A stretch of DNA of 64,000 bases from Bradyrhizobium amphicarpaeae. GTDB taxonomy: Bacteria > Pseudomonadota > Alphaproteobacteria > Rhizobiales > Xanthobacteraceae. The notes under the pieces were generated by a model. It ran no database searches. It was given only the letters and a program-made list of their open reading frames with translations, and was not told the origin of the DNA. The position numbers and the translations under genes were made by a program. Shown here in pieces: positions 42,954 through 51,828 of this stretch (positions are counted from its first letter, which is position 1; every line of letters starts with the position of its first letter). The DNA lies in NCBI RefSeq assembly GCF_002266435.3, contig NZ_CP029426.2:2820001-2884000 (forward strand), in the 5' to 3' direction.

Positions 42954-44345
42954 ATGACCTCGGTTCGATCGATTTGCGACCTCACCGCCACGGCCCTCGC
43001 ACGCGCCATTGCGAAGGGCGAGCTGTCCTCGCGCGAGGCCGTCGAGGCGCATCTGGAGCGGATCGCGGACCAGGATCCGAAATTGGCGGCGTTCGTGACT
43101 GTCGATGCGGAGGGCGCCCGCCGTGCGGCGGACATCTGCGATGCGGCGGCTGTGCCGACCGGCCCGCTGCATGGGGTGCCCGTCGCAATCAAGGACCTCA
43201 CCGACACCGCGGGGATTGCGACTACCTATGGGTCGGTGCTGTTTCGCAATCATGTGCCGACGGAGGACGATCTCGTGGTCGCGCGGCTGCGGCGCGCCGG
43301 CGCGATCATTATAGGAAAGACAAACACGCCGGAGTTCGGTTTCGGCGCGGTCTGCACCAATAAACTGCGCGGTCCGACGCGCAATCCCTTCGATCCGGCG
43401 CTGACCTCCGGCGGATCGTCCGGCGGCTCCGCCGTGGCGGTCGCGGCCGGCATGGTGCCGCTGGCGCACGGCACCGATTTCGGCGGCTCGGTGCGCACGC
43501 CCGCAAGCTTCTGCGACGTTGCCTCGATCCGGCCGACGCCCGGCCGCATTCCGGCGCCGCGCCGGCCACTCGGTTGGGACATGCTGGCCAGCCACGGTTT
43601 TCTTGCCCGCGACGTCGATGATCTCGAACTGGCGCTGTCGGTCTGCGCTGGTGGCGATGCGCAGGACCCCCTCTCGACCGGCATTGTCAATGATGATCGT
43701 CCCCTCGCTGGACGTTCCCGGATCGCAGTCACGCCTGATTTCGGTGTTGCTCCGGTTTCGCGCGATGTCCGCGCTCGTTTTGCCGATGCTTGCGAGGCGC
43801 TCGCGCGTGTTGCCGAGATCGTCTCGTCTTCGCCGGATTGCAGCGGCGCGATCGAGACCTTCAGCGCCCTTCGTGCCGCCCACATCGCCAACAGCTATGG
43901 CGAGCTGCTGCGGACGCGCCGCGGCGAGCTCACGCCGACCGTGATCTGGAATATCGAGGCGGGCGCCAAGCTCTCCGCGGAGGATTACCTGCACGCCGAG
44001 CGGCGGCGCACTGCGATCTACCGCAGCTTTCGCGAGGCGTTCGCGCGCGTCGATTTCCTGATTGCGCCCGCGGCGTCGGTCTTTCCCTGGCCGAACGAGA
44101 TCAGTGACGTCACCGCGATCGACGGCGCAGCCCTGGAGACGCCGATCGACTATCTCGCCGTCACCTTCATCGTGTCGCTGGTTGGCTGTCCGGTCCTGAC
44201 CCTGCCGGTGCGGCGAGGGGAGAATGAGCTGCCCTTCGGCATCCAGATCATAGCGCCACCGGGCTGCGAATCCCGCCTGTTTGCCTTCGGCCGTGCCATC
44301 GAAAAGGAATTGGGCTTTTCGCATCGTCGGCCGAAGCTCCCCTAG
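42954..44345 (+). CDS. Amidase signature family hydrolase 2
   Basis: A 463-residue amidase. The catalytic Lys is in VAIKDL (near residue 78), the loop GGSSGGSA and nucleophile region GTDFGGSVRTPA (near residue 178) are complete. Only moderately similar to the enzyme at 36094-37461. It is divergent from the polyamine-type importer and convergent with the racemase-like gene, with both stops inside one CTAG (44342-44345). Likely hydrolyses an imported amide or carbamoyl compound. Confidence 0.93.
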   Translation: MTSVRSICDLTATALARAIAKGELSSREAVEAHLERIADQDPKLAAFVTVDAEGARRAADICDAAAVPTGPLHGVPVAIKDLTDTAGIATTYGSVLFRNHVPTEDDLVVARLRRAGAIIIGKTNTPEFGFGAVCTNKLRGPTRNPFDPALTSGGSSGGSAVAVAAGMVPLAHGTDFGGSVRTPASFCDVASIRPTPGRIPAPRRPLGWDMLASHGFLARDVDDLELALSVCAGGDAQDPLSTGIVNDDRPLAGRSRIAVTPDFGVAPVSRDVRARFADACEALARVAEIVSSSPDCSGAIETFSALRAAHIANSYGELLRTRRGELTPTVIWNIEAGAKLSAEDYLHAERRRTAIYRSFREAFARVDFLIAPAASVFPWPNEISDVTAIDGAALETPIDYLAVTFIVSLVGCPVLTLPVRRGENELPFGIQIIAPPGCESRLFAFGRAIEKELGFSHRRPKLP

Positions 44346-45097
44346 CTGTCGCGATGCTCGAGCCGGGCGGCGAGCGCGCCGGCAAGACCGATGGTGGGTT
44401 TGGCAGCAGGCCGGCGGTACGTGCCCGCCGTCGCCTTGCGCAGGCGCAACGCGATCAGTGCCTCGGCCTGCTTCACGGCAGCGACAACCTGGTCGACGAC
44501 GGGAACGGGGATTCGGTCGGCGACGCGTTCGGCAAGGCCCGAGAGCGGCGCACCTGCAAAGATCAGCACATCGGCCTCGTCCTCGACGATGGCGCGCTGC
44601 GCAAGGGCAACGAGCAGATCTTCCTTTTCCGTGCCGACCTCGGAGATCGCCTGGAACGGCGTATCGAGCATGCGGATGCCGGCGCAGCGCTCCCAGAGCC
44701 CGTGCGCGCGGACGCATTCCTCATACCAGGGCCCCAGCGCCTGCGCGAAAGTGACGATGGCGAAACGGCGTCCGGCCATGCACGCCGTCAGCATCGCGGC
44801 TTCCGCAAGGCCGATCACGGGAATGTCGAACGTTTCGCGTGCGGCAAACAGGCCGGGGTCGCCGAAGGCGGCGATGATCGCAGCGTCGACCGTCTTGTGC
44901 TGCTCGGCCAGCATTTCCAGCGCGATCGCGCCGCCGATCTGCGCCTCGGTCCGCGTCGCGATATAGGGCACACCGCGGGTCGCGGTGCAGGGGACGATCT
45001 CGGTGCCGGGCGCGGCGGCGCGCTGCCCGACCTCCGTCATCAACTGGGTGACCCCCGTGCTGGTGTTGGGATTGAGCAGCAGCAGCTTCATGGTCAT
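44342..45097 (-). CDS. Asp/Glu/hydantoin racemase-family protein lacking catalytic cysteines
   Basis: A 251-residue protein of the hydantoin/aspartate racemase family. The N-terminal LLLLNPNTS and the FGDPGLFAARE motif are family hallmarks. The residue before FGDPG, normally the first catalytic Cys, is Ala77. In the second site the usual GCAG reads FAGA (residues 180-183), so neither catalytic cysteine is present. Racemase activity is therefore doubtful. Its start overlaps the GntR gene stop by 4 bp. Confidence 0.85.
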   Translation of the reverse strand: MTMKLLLLNPNTSTGVTQLMTEVGQRAAAPGTEIVPCTATRGVPYIATRTEAQIGGAIALEMLAEQHKTVDAAIIAAFGDPGLFAARETFDIPVIGLAEAAMLTACMAGRRFAIVTFAQALGPWYEECVRAHGLWERCAGIRMLDTPFQAISEVGTEKEDLLVALAQRAIVEDEADVLIFAGAPLSGLAERVADRIPVPVVDQVVAAVKQAEALIALRLRKATAGTYRRPAAKPTIGLAGALAARLEHRDS

Positions 45098-45825
45098 GCC
45101 GCCGTCAGCTTGGGTTTGGGAGCGAGCGTCTCGAGCAGCGCAGTGCCGGTCTGGCGGACATGGGCGCCGAGCAGGCGTCCGGCCGCTTCGCTGTCGCGCG
45201 CTTCGAGCGCGGCGAGGATGCCGGCGTGTTCTTCGACCGAATTGCTCCAGCGCTTGTCGGCACCCAGCGCCAGATAGCGTGCACGCTCGGCGCGGGAGAT
45301 CAGTGTCTCGTGCGCTTCGCGGAGCGGTGTGTTGCGCGCCATCCGGACGATGGTGTTGTGGATTTCGCCGTTGATGGCGAAGTAATCGTCGAGCTTGCCG
45401 TTGCGATGATGACCCTCCATCCGGGTCTGCAGCGTGCGCAGGCGGGCGAGGTCACGCTCGGTGGCGCGCTCGGCGGCGAGCTCTGCGGCCAGCCGTTCGA
45501 TCCCGGCGAGCGCTTCGAACAACTCCGAGATGCCGGCGACTGCGATGTCGGCGATGCGTGGACTGCGGTTGGGGCGAAGCTCGATCAACCCTTCGGCCGC
45601 GAGCACCTTCATGGCCTCGCGAAGGGGAGTGCGCGACACGCCCAGCTCCTTGGATAGCCTGGTCTCCTGGGTCTGCGAGCCCGGCGCCAGCTCGCCGCGA
45701 ATGATCATCGTCCGCATCCGCGCGGCGGCGCGCTCATGCAGGCCCATCCGCTTGAGTTTGGGCGATTTTCGGCCCTTCGGGGTTTCCGACTTCTGCTGCA
45801 CGCGCGCCTCGTTGCTCCAGTTCAT
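45094..45825 (-). CDS. GntR-family (FCD subgroup) regulator
   Basis: A 243-residue repressor with an N-terminal winged helix (RMRTMIIRGELAPGSQ, then LSKELGVSRTPLREAMKVL near residue 57) and an FCD effector domain with conserved His (EIHNTIVR, EEHAGILAAL). The ATG at 45825 is the natural start; a much longer upstream extension is a shadow of the ABC genes. It is divergent from the NMT1-type binding protein across 174 bp and co-oriented with the racemase-like gene. It probably controls one or both units. Confidence 0.92.
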   Translation of the reverse strand: MNWSNEARVQQKSETPKGRKSPKLKRMGLHERAAARMRTMIIRGELAPGSQTQETRLSKELGVSRTPLREAMKVLAAEGLIELRPNRSPRIADIAVAGISELFEALAGIERLAAELAAERATERDLARLRTLQTRMEGHHRNGKLDDYFAINGEIHNTIVRMARNTPLREAHETLISRAERARYLALGADKRWSNSVEEHAGILAALEARDSEAAGRLLGAHVRQTGTALLETLAPKPKLTAA

Positions 45826-45898
45826 CCTAGCCGTTTCCGGCCGCTTGGCTTGCCCAAAATACCGACGCATGTCGCTGAAAACAATGGCATAGCGCGCA

Positions 45899-45919
45899 AA
45901 TTGTATGCAGCATGCAGAA
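45899..45919. promoter_or_regulatory. Candidate GntR operator
   Basis: AATTGTATGCAGCATGCAGAA in the divergent spacer between the GntR gene and the ABC operon. ATTGTATGCA resembles FCD-type operators built on TTGTATACAA, and GCATGC gives a second local dyad. Weak evidence, based on position and half-site likeness only. Confidence 0.35.
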
Positions 45920-45999
45920 TCCCCGTTGCGCTGCCGCGAAGGCCGACCGATGATCTCCTGAGACGCGCGAGGTCTCGCGCCTTCGAAACGGAGTGAGCG

Positions 46000-47004
46000 A
46001 TGCGGACGAGTTTGCGACTGGGCCTCGTGGTGATGGCGGCGATGTTCGGCGGGGGCGACCTCGCCATTGCGCAGACCGCGAAGATCAAGCTCGGCTACGC
46101 CAAATGCGCGCACTGCCTGCCGATGTCGCTGATCCCGGGCATGGCGAAGGGCGTCGAGGTCGAGGCGACCGGCTTCAACTCGGGCAACGACGTGCTCACA
46201 GCGCTGATCTCGAAGAGCATCGACGTCGCGCAGGTTACCTACCTCCATTACATCACCGCGCTCGACAAGGGCTTTGACGTCGTCGCCGTGTCCGGACAGA
46301 TCAACGGCGGCTCGGAATGCCTTTCCTCTACGAAACTGAACCTGCCGCCTGATGATTGGACCGCGTTCAAGGCCATCGTTGCCAAGGGCAAGAGCGACGG
46401 TCAGCTGTTGAAGGTCGCGGCCTCCCGCGGCAACGCGCAGGACATCCACATGCGCGGCGCCTTTCTGAAGCAGGGCGTCGATCCCAACAAGGACGTCCAG
46501 TTCATCAACATCCCCAATCCGTCCGACCATCTTGCGGCCTTGCAGCGCGGCGAGGTCGACATGATCTGCTCGGTCGAGCCGTTCGCCTCGCAGATCCGGC
46601 TCGCCGGTGCCGGCAAGCATTTCGTGCTGCCTTACGATCAGGCCGCGGGCAATCTGACCAATTTGATCGTGACGCGCTCTGACGTCATCGCCAGCCAGCG
46701 CGCCGGCGTCCAGGGCGTCGTCAGCGCGGTGGTCGAGCTCGACAACAAGCTGATCGCCGACAAGACGCCGTGGATCGAGGTCATCAACAAGCTCACCGGC
46801 CTCGACAAGAACGTGGCGACCGAGGCGCTGAAGAACGCTGCGCCCGATCCGGCGATCCATCGGTCGCAGACGCTCGCGATCGCCGCGATGATGCGCGACC
46901 TCAAATACATCTCCAAGGACGTCTCTGCGGAAGCGGAGAAGAACATGGACTATTCGTTCCTGGAGAAGGCCACGGGAAAGGCCAAGAATGACCTCGGTTA
47001 CTGA
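46000..47004 (+). CDS. NMT1/SsuA-type ABC substrate-binding protein
   Basis: A 334-residue periplasmic binding protein. The Sec signal ends near IAQ (residue 24). The mature N-terminus has LGYAKCAHCLPMSL with a CXXC pair that is unusual in this family. A typical ALQRGEVDMICSVEPF strand follows. ACGGAG precedes the ATG. First gene of a plus-strand unit: binding protein, permease, ATPase, AMDase-like protein, hydantoinase. This order implies that it imports the hydantoinase pathway substrate. Confidence 0.9.
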   Translation: MRTSLRLGLVVMAAMFGGGDLAIAQTAKIKLGYAKCAHCLPMSLIPGMAKGVEVEATGFNSGNDVLTALISKSIDVAQVTYLHYITALDKGFDVVAVSGQINGGSECLSSTKLNLPPDDWTAFKAIVAKGKSDGQLLKVAASRGNAQDIHMRGAFLKQGVDPNKDVQFINIPNPSDHLAALQRGEVDMICSVEPFASQIRLAGAGKHFVLPYDQAAGNLTNLIVTRSDVIASQRAGVQGVVSAVVELDNKLIADKTPWIEVINKLTGLDKNVATEALKNAAPDPAIHRSQTLAIAAMMRDLKYISKDVSAEAEKNMDYSFLEKATGKAKNDLGY

Positions 47005-47839
47005 CGTCTCGCCGGCCAAGCCGGCGTTCCGCCTGACGCGGGCGTTCCAGGGGCTCGAACGCCTCGTCGTGCCCGCACTGTTGATTGCGGGCTGGGAAGC
47101 CTTTGCCCGCAGCGGCGTACTTCCGCCGGCGCTGCTGCCGGCGCCGAGCGCGGTGCTGCATGCGCTCGGCGACTGGGTGTTCGGTTTCGACGAGACCACG
47201 CAGACCTATTCCGGGCACTGGTTTCGCGATGCGCTCGCCAGCGCCTTGCGCGTGTTCGGCGGCTTTGCGCTGGCGAGCCTGCTCGGTATCCTCGCCGGGG
47301 TCGCGATCGGCTGGTCGCGCCTGTTCGAGAAGACGCTGGAGCCGACCCTGCAGATGCTGCGGCCGATCCCACCGGTATCCTGGATTCCGCTTGCCATCAT
47401 CTGGTTCGGCATTGCCGACAAGCCGGCGATCTTCCTCGTTTTCCTTGGTGCCTTCTTTCCGGTCTTGATGAACGCGATCCACGGCGTGAAGACCGTGGAC
47501 CACAATCTGGTCCGTGCCGGTGCCATGATGGGCGCGAACGGGCGGCAGATGCTCACCGATATCGTGCTCCCGGCGGCGCTGCCTTCGATCTTCGCAGGCC
47601 TTCGCATCGCGGTCGGCTCGGCCTGGATGCTGACGGTCACGGCCGAGATGGTCGCGGTCAAGAGCGGCCTCGGCTACGTGCTTTGGGATTCCTACTATTT
47701 CCTGCGCTACGACATCGTGCTGGCTGCGATGATCTCGATCGGGCTGCTCGGTTATCTCTCCGACCTCGGCCTCAAGGCGATCATGGCGCGCACGCTGCGC
47801 TGGCAGCAGACAACCACCGTGCAGGGCAGGGCGGGCTGA
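46988..47839 (+). CDS. ABC transporter permease (SsuC/ThiX type)
   Basis: A 283-residue permease with about six hydrophobic segments. The coupling loop is VRAGAMMGANGRQMLTDIVLPA. It overlaps the binding-protein gene by 17 bp, and its stop TGA shares one base with the ATG of the ATPase gene. Confidence 0.93.
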   Translation: MTSVTDVSPAKPAFRLTRAFQGLERLVVPALLIAGWEAFARSGVLPPALLPAPSAVLHALGDWVFGFDETTQTYSGHWFRDALASALRVFGGFALASLLGILAGVAIGWSRLFEKTLEPTLQMLRPIPPVSWIPLAIIWFGIADKPAIFLVFLGAFFPVLMNAIHGVKTVDHNLVRAGAMMGANGRQMLTDIVLPAALPSIFAGLRIAVGSAWMLTVTAEMVAVKSGLGYVLWDSYYFLRYDIVLAAMISIGLLGYLSDLGLKAIMARTLRWQQTTTVQGRAG

Positions 47840-48615
47840 TGGCGGCAATCGAGCTTCGCAACATCGTCAAGGTGTTCTCCGACAAGCGGCGCGGCCGCGA
47901 CCTGCTGACGCTGGACAACATCAATCTCGACATCGAGGCCAATGATTTCGTCTGCCTGCTCGGTCCGTCCGGCTGCGGCAAGTCGACCCTGCTCAACATC
48001 ATCGCCGGCTTCGAGCAGGCGACGTCCGGCCGCACGCTGGTGGACGGCAAGCAGGTTGAGCGGCCCGGCTCCGACCGCGGCGTGGTGTTCCAGCAGCCGA
48101 CCCTGATGCCGTGGCTGACGGCGATCGACAACATCGCCTTCCATCTCAAGCTCAAGGGCGTCGGCAAGGCCGAGCGGCACGATCGCGCCATGGAGTTCAT
48201 CGATCTCGTCGGCTTGCGCGGTTTCGAGCATCATCATCCCTCCGAGATGTCCGGCGGCATGAACCAGCGGGTCGGCATCGCCCGCGCGCTGCTGATGAAC
48301 CCCAGCGTGATCCTGATGGACGAGCCGTTCGCGGCGCTGGACGCCCAGACCAAGCTCGAAATGCAGGAGGAACTGGTCGCGATCTGGCAGAAGCGCCGTT
48401 GCACCATCGTGTTCGTCACCCACAGCGTCGACGAGGCGCTGGTGCTGGGCAACAAGATCGTGGTGATGACCAAGCGGCCGGGCCGGATCCGCGAAGCTGT
48501 CAATTTCGACCTGCCGCGCCCGCGCGACATCACCAGCCCCGAATTCAATGACGCCAAGCGCCGCATCCTGTCCCTGATCCGGGAGGAGTCGACGCGCCTT
48601 GCCCAGGCGTCGTAA
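47839..48615 (+). CDS. ABC transporter ATP-binding protein (SsuB/TauB type)
   Basis: A 258-residue ATPase with Walker A GPSGCGKST (near residue 45), signature MSGGMNQR, Walker B ILMDEPFAALD and H-loop VTHSVDEAL. The TGATG overlap with the permease gene indicates translational coupling. It energises the importer encoded by 46000-47839. Confidence 0.94.
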   Translation: MAAIELRNIVKVFSDKRRGRDLLTLDNINLDIEANDFVCLLGPSGCGKSTLLNIIAGFEQATSGRTLVDGKQVERPGSDRGVVFQQPTLMPWLTAIDNIAFHLKLKGVGKAERHDRAMEFIDLVGLRGFEHHHPSEMSGGMNQRVGIARALLMNPSVILMDEPFAALDAQTKLEMQEELVAIWQKRRCTIVFVTHSVDEALVLGNKIVVMTKRPGRIREAVNFDLPRPRDITSPEFNDAKRRILSLIREESTRLAQAS

Positions 48616-48624
48616 GGTAAGGCT

Positions 48625-49356
48625 ATGCGCAAGCGTCTTGGCATAATCACGCCGTCCTCCAACTCGGTGCTCGAACCCGTCACCAGCGCCATGCTGCATG
48701 GCGTGCCTGATGTCACCGCGCATTTCTCGCGCTTCCGCGTCACCGAGATTGCGCTCGATACCGCGGCGCTGAACCAGTTCGACGCCTCCTTGATGCTGCC
48801 GGCGGCGGACCTGCTGGCCGATGCCAAAGTCGACGCCATTGCCTGGAACGGCACCTCGGCGAGCTGGCTCGGCATCGGGCGCGACAGGAGCCTTTGTGAG
48901 GCGATCACGGCGCGCACGAGCGTGCCCGCGACAACGTCCACGCTCGCCTGCATCGACGCTGCCCGCGCGCTCGGTGCCGAACGCGTTGGCCTCGTTTCGC
49001 CCTACACCGACGATGTCCAACGACGGATCGGCAACGTCTGGGCCGAGGAGGGCATCGTTCCGCATGCCGAACGGCATCTCGGCCTGCGCGACAATTTCTC
49101 CTTCGGCGAGGTCCCGCCTGTGACCATCGCGGACATGATCCGCGCGGTCGCGGCGGAGGGCGCCGACGCGATCGTCATCCTCTGCACAAATCTCGACGGC
49201 GCCGCGCTTGCGGCCTCGCTCGAACGGGAGTTGAACATCGCCGTGCTGGACTCGGTGGCGGTGACGCTGTGGCGAACGCTGGCGCTCGCTGGCGGCGACA
49301 TCACAGCGCTTGCGTCGTGGGGCCGGATCTTCCAGACACCAGTGGTCATCAAGTAA
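48625..49356 (+). CDS. Arylmalonate decarboxylase/maleate isomerase-family protein
   Basis: A 243-residue cofactor-free enzyme of the Asp/Glu racemase superfamily. Maleate isomerases have two catalytic cysteines. Here the first site is NGTSAS (Gly76-Thr77-Ser78) and the second is ILCTNL (Cys187). Gly at site 1 and Cys at site 2 is the arrangement of arylmalonate decarboxylase (Gly74/Cys188), and Tyr127 is also in place. A decarboxylase-like reaction is thus favoured over isomerisation. It lies between an ABC importer and a hydantoinase. The name is from family comparison; substrate is unknown. Confidence 0.85.
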   Translation: MRKRLGIITPSSNSVLEPVTSAMLHGVPDVTAHFSRFRVTEIALDTAALNQFDASLMLPAADLLADAKVDAIAWNGTSASWLGIGRDRSLCEAITARTSVPATTSTLACIDAARALGAERVGLVSPYTDDVQRRIGNVWAEEGIVPHAERHLGLRDNFSFGEVPPVTIADMIRAVAAEGADAIVILCTNLDGAALAASLERELNIAVLDSVAVTLWRTLALAGGDITALASWGRIFQTPVVIK

Positions 49357-49367
49357 CGGAGACGCCT

Positions 49368-50777
49368 GTGACCCAGCTCGATCTCGCCATTCGCGGCGGC
49401 AACATCGTGACGGCCAGCGACGAGTTTCGCGCCGACATCGGCATTCGCGACGGCCGCATCGTCAGCATTGCGGATCGTATCGAGGGCGCGGCGCGCGAGA
49501 TCGACGCGACCGGCCTGCTGGCACTTCCCGGCGGGATCGACAGTCACGTCCACATTTCGCAGCCGTCAGGCCCCGATGTCGTGATGGCCGACGACTTCGC
49601 GTCGGCAACGCGCGCGGCCGCGGCCGGCGGCAACACCATGGTGCTGCCCTTCGCGCTCCAGGAGAAGGGCACGTCGCTGCGAACCTGCGTCGAGAACTAC
49701 CGCAAGCTCGCCGAGGGCGAGTGCTACATCGACACCGCATTCCATCTCATCATCTCCGATCCCACCGCGGTCGTGCTCGGGCAGGAGCTGCCGGCGTTGG
49801 TCAAGGACGGCTACACCTCGTTCAAGGTGTTCATGACCTATGACGATCTGGTGCTTAGCGACAGCCAGCTGCTGGAGGTGTTCGACGTGGCGCGCCGCGA
49901 GGAGGCGCTGGTGATGGTCCATTGCGAGGGCTATGACGCCATCCGCTTCCTGACCGCGAAGCTCGAACGCGAGGGCCATATCGCGCCCTATTATCACGGC
50001 GTGTCGCGGCCGCAGGCGGTCGAACGCGAGGCGACGCATCGCGCCATCAGCCATGCCGAGGTGATCGGCGTTCCCATCATGATCGTCCACGTCTCCGGGC
50101 GCGAGGCGATGGAGCAGGTGCGCTGGGCCCAGCAGCGTGGATTGCCCGTGCATGCGGAAACCTGTCCGCAATACATCACGCTGACGGCGGACGACATGAA
50201 GGGCCTGAACATGGACATCACGGGCGCGAAATACGTCTGCTCGCCGCCGCCGCGCGATGCCGAGAGCCAGCAGGCGATCTGGGAGGGCATCACGACCGGC
50301 GTGTTCCAGACCTTCTCGTCCGACCACTGCCCGTTCCGCTATGACGATCCCAAGGGCAAGCTGACGCCGAATGCACGCACGTCGTTCCGCTGGGTTCCGA
50401 ACGGCATTCCCGGCGTCGAGACGCGGTTGCCGATCCTGTTCTCGGAAGGCGTCTCGAAGGGGCGGATCAGTTTGCAGAAATTCGTCGAGCTGACCGCGAC
50501 CAACCATGCGCGCATCTACGGCCTCTATCCGCGCAAGGGCTCGATCGGCGTCGGCTTCGACGCCGATATCGTGCTGTGGGATCCGAAGCTGAAGAAAAAA
50601 ATTCAGCAGGCCGATCTGCACCACGGCTCCGACTATACGCCCTGGGAGGGCTTCGACGTCACCGGCTGGCCCGTCACCACCATCGCCCGCGGCCGGGTGG
50701 TGTACGAACAGGGCAGGATCGTCGGCGACAAGGGCGCGGGCGAGGTTCTGAGCCGCGGCAAGTCGAGCCTGGTCTGA
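49368..50777 (+). CDS. Dihydropyrimidinase/D-hydantoinase family amidohydrolase
   Basis: A 469-residue cyclic amidohydrolase that opens dihydropyrimidine, hydantoin or similar rings. Binuclear metal ligands are visible: DSHVHI (His60, His62), the carboxylated lysine in SFKVFM (Lys153), VHCEG, VHVSG and SSDHCPF. The length and layout fit the family (about 460-480). A GTG at 49368, 11 bp after the preceding stop with ACGGAG upstream, gives the natural N-terminus. It closes the importer operon and is the key clue to its substrate class. Confidence 0.94.
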   Translation: MTQLDLAIRGGNIVTASDEFRADIGIRDGRIVSIADRIEGAAREIDATGLLALPGGIDSHVHISQPSGPDVVMADDFASATRAAAAGGNTMVLPFALQEKGTSLRTCVENYRKLAEGECYIDTAFHLIISDPTAVVLGQELPALVKDGYTSFKVFMTYDDLVLSDSQLLEVFDVARREEALVMVHCEGYDAIRFLTAKLEREGHIAPYYHGVSRPQAVEREATHRAISHAEVIGVPIMIVHVSGREAMEQVRWAQQRGLPVHAETCPQYITLTADDMKGLNMDITGAKYVCSPPPRDAESQQAIWEGITTGVFQTFSSDHCPFRYDDPKGKLTPNARTSFRWVPNGIPGVETRLPILFSEGVSKGRISLQKFVELTATNHARIYGLYPRKGSIGVGFDADIVLWDPKLKKKIQQADLHHGSDYTPWEGFDVTGWPVTTIARGRVVYEQGRIVGDKGAGEVLSRGKSSLV

Positions 50778-50946
50778 CAACTGAGGATGGGCGATCTGGC
50801 AAGCCCGGCCGAAGCAGGTCGCGAGAACGCGAAACCGCGTGTTTCGCTGCAACGCGTGCCGACAGTCCCACGATGAAACTGCGCGGCCTCGATCGATCCG
50901 GACCATGACGTGGTGCGGCCCGAACCGATCGGCGCCGAGCGCGCGG

Positions 50947-51324
50947 CTAGCTGCAGCTCAGGGGAAGTGCCCGGCCGGGGTGCACCTCGTACCAGTCATA
51001 GCAATCCGGATAGGCGCCATAGAATCCATATCCGGGCCGGCCGTAGCGGTGGAATGCGTGCTGGCGAAGACCGCCGGTATGACCGCCGAAGCCGAGCCGC
51101 TCGCCGCCGAACCGGGCACCGCCGCCAAATCCTCCCCCGCGGCCCATGCCGCCGAAATGCGCGCCGCCGCCAAAGCTCGCATGTGCGCCGCCGCCAAAGC
51201 CGCCGTGGCCGCCACCACCAAAGCCGCCGTGGCCACCACCTCCGCCGCCGCGCGCGTCGGCCGCGCCGATGGCCAGCGTCGAGGCGAGTGCTGCTGTTGC
51301 CAGAATCATGATGGCTTGTTTCAT
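50947..51324 (-). CDS. Small glycine-rich secreted protein
   Basis: A 125-residue protein with a Sec signal (residues 1-24, IGAADA), then a low-complexity Gly/His/Phe region built of GGGGHGGFGGG-like repeats (about 25-80), and a conserved-looking C-terminus with RYGRPGYGFYGAYPDCYDW. The tail with paired Cys and many Tyr recurs in small rhizobial envelope proteins. Function unknown. GAAAGGAG is upstream of its ATG. The His-rich repeat could bind metal, which is a guess. Confidence 0.8.
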   Translation of the reverse strand: MKQAIMILATAALASTLAIGAADARGGGGGGHGGFGGGGHGGFGGGAHASFGGGAHFGGMGRGGGFGGGARFGGERLGFGGHTGGLRQHAFHRYGRPGYGFYGAYPDCYDWYEVHPGRALPLSCS

Positions 51325-51579
51325 GGAAAACTCCTTTCGTGTTGAGCTGACCGGTCATCCCGTAAGCCCCCGACGCATCGTGCCGCGCGGGAGGCCGCTG
51401 ATGACCGGACGTGTGATGCAGGAGAGGTAGGAGCGATCCACCGCAATCCAACTGAATTCGGCGTCATACGTCAGTCGCGCTGCTCGCGAAGGTAACTTCG
51501 CCGCGCATGGTGGCGGCGTGCGCGCAAAGAGCGGGCTGGATGGACCAGCCCGCTCCCCGTTTTCTTGGACGTGCTGCGA

Positions 51580-51828
51580 TCAGAGGCTGCCGGTACCCGG
51601 CTCGCACGGCACGTTGTTGCCGGTCCACGGCGCGGTGGCGAAGGCGCCGACGCGCGGCGCCGGGATGCAGGCGCGTTCGCCCGGATAGCCGAACGGTGCA
51701 GTCGTCGCGATCATATCCGCTTGTACCGCGGGTTGCCGCACGACGCGATGTTGCTCGCGCGCCATGACGGGGCCACCCAGCATGGCGGCAGCGATCAATC
51801 CCATCGACAACAGTTTGGACGTGGTCAT
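51580..51828 (-). CDS. Small secreted hypothetical protein
   Basis: An 82-residue protein with a Sec signal ending near VMA-R (residue 23). The short mature part has two cysteines (ERACIPA, NVPCEPG) that could form a disulfide. GGAGAAAGCC precedes the ATG. No family recognised. It is near other small secreted proteins in this envelope-stress region. Upstream, 51829-52320 (492 bp) holds no convincing gene or site. Confidence 0.7.
   Translation of the reverse strand: MTTSKLLSMGLIAAAMLGGPVMAREQHRVVRQPAVQADMIATTAPFGYPGERACIPAPRVGAFATAPWTGNNVPCEPGTGSL

Noticed and set aside
41771..43207. Longer N-terminus for the polyamine-type ATPase
   Set aside because: The extension runs antisense through the divergent amidase gene. 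ATG at 42865 gives the family N-terminus.
45094..47199. A 701-codon minus-strand reading frame that would extend the GntR regulator N-terminally
   Set aside because: The extension is antisense to the binding-protein gene and shows no domain. The GntR HTH starts normally from ATG at 45825.
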